Part shown: piece after piece, positions 5,124 to 5,170 of the stretch | Layout of the letters: each line of letters begins with the position of its first letter | Position numbering within the stretch: the first letter of the stretch is position 1 | Assembly (NCBI GenBank): GCA_021737525.1 | Contig: JAIPDU010000136.1 | Coordinates: 1 to 5,170 of the forward strand | Direction of reading: 5' to 3' | From: Desulfohalobiaceae bacterium | Lineage (GTDB): Bacteria; Desulfobacterota; Desulfovibrionia; Desulfovibrionales; Desulfothermaceae | DNA length: 5,170 nt | Notes under the pieces: generated by a model | Databases searched by the model: none | Seen by the model: the letters and a program-made list of their open reading frames with translations, nothing else | Told to the model about the DNA's origin: nothing | Translations under genes and position numbers: made by a program

Positions 5124-5147
5124 ACCCGACTCGAGGTGTATACAGGT

Positions 5148-5170
5148 ATGATCAGTAAAAGCACTCCCCA
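5148..5170 (+). CDS. possible start of a rightward gene (partial, very short)
   Basis: An ATG at 5148 opens a frame reading MISKSTP before the window ends. An in-frame GTG at 5136 is an alternative start. Ribosome-binding support is weak (CGAGG at 5132-5136, 11 nt away). The same bases also contain TATGAT (5147-5152), a -10-like sequence, so this could instead be promoter DNA. It is listed only because a new gene after the terminator would be expected about here; no function can be given. Confidence 0.2.

Overview
The window reads as ordinary chromosomal DNA from a GC-rich bacterium. My best guess is a deltaproteobacterial sulfate reducer (Desulfovibrionales-like). This rests on the codon style and on the mix of genes: a divergent RsmJ, a TrmO/class II aldolase fusion, a DUF6125 protein and a DUF2892 membrane peptide. 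It is inference; there is no rRNA or other taxonomic marker here. I see no mobile element, CRISPR array, tRNA or rRNA.

Layout. (1) Positions 1-84 hold the first 28 codons of a leftward gene for an exported protein, running off the window edge. (2) Positions 85-332 are a divergent intergenic region, AT-rich around 121-175. It holds a candidate leftward promoter and, nearer the rightward genes, a long stem-loop (242-295) with a Shine-Dalgarno-like sequence in its loop. (3) Positions 333-3138 are a tight rightward cluster: rsmJ (16S rRNA methyltransferase), thiL (thiamine-monophosphate kinase, overlapping rsmJ by 4 bp) and, 2 bp after thiL, a two-domain protein joining a TrmO/TsaA-type tRNA methyltransferase domain to a class II aldolase domain. 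(4) Positions 3139-3364 are a 226-bp gap with two potential stem-loops ahead of a small DUF2892 membrane protein (3365-3580). (5) A 132-bp gap with a long hairpin precedes a cysteine-rich DUF6125 protein (3713-4288) and an exported Sel1-repeat protein (4308-4946), which are 19 bp apart. (6) A rho-independent terminator (4971-5009) closes this block. It is followed by about 140 bp rich in hairpins and a possible start of another rightward gene at 5148.

How the genes relate. The first cluster places two SAM-dependent RNA modification activities (rRNA m2G and tRNA t6A methylation) around a thiamine-cofactor kinase. The short or overlapping junctions imply coupled expression, but not one shared pathway. 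DUF6125 and the Sel1 protein look co-transcribed; their joint role is unknown. The most unusual item is the TrmO-aldolase fusion, followed by the structured leaders ahead of rsmJ and the DUF2892 gene. I did not find a convincing new multi-gene defence or mobile system.
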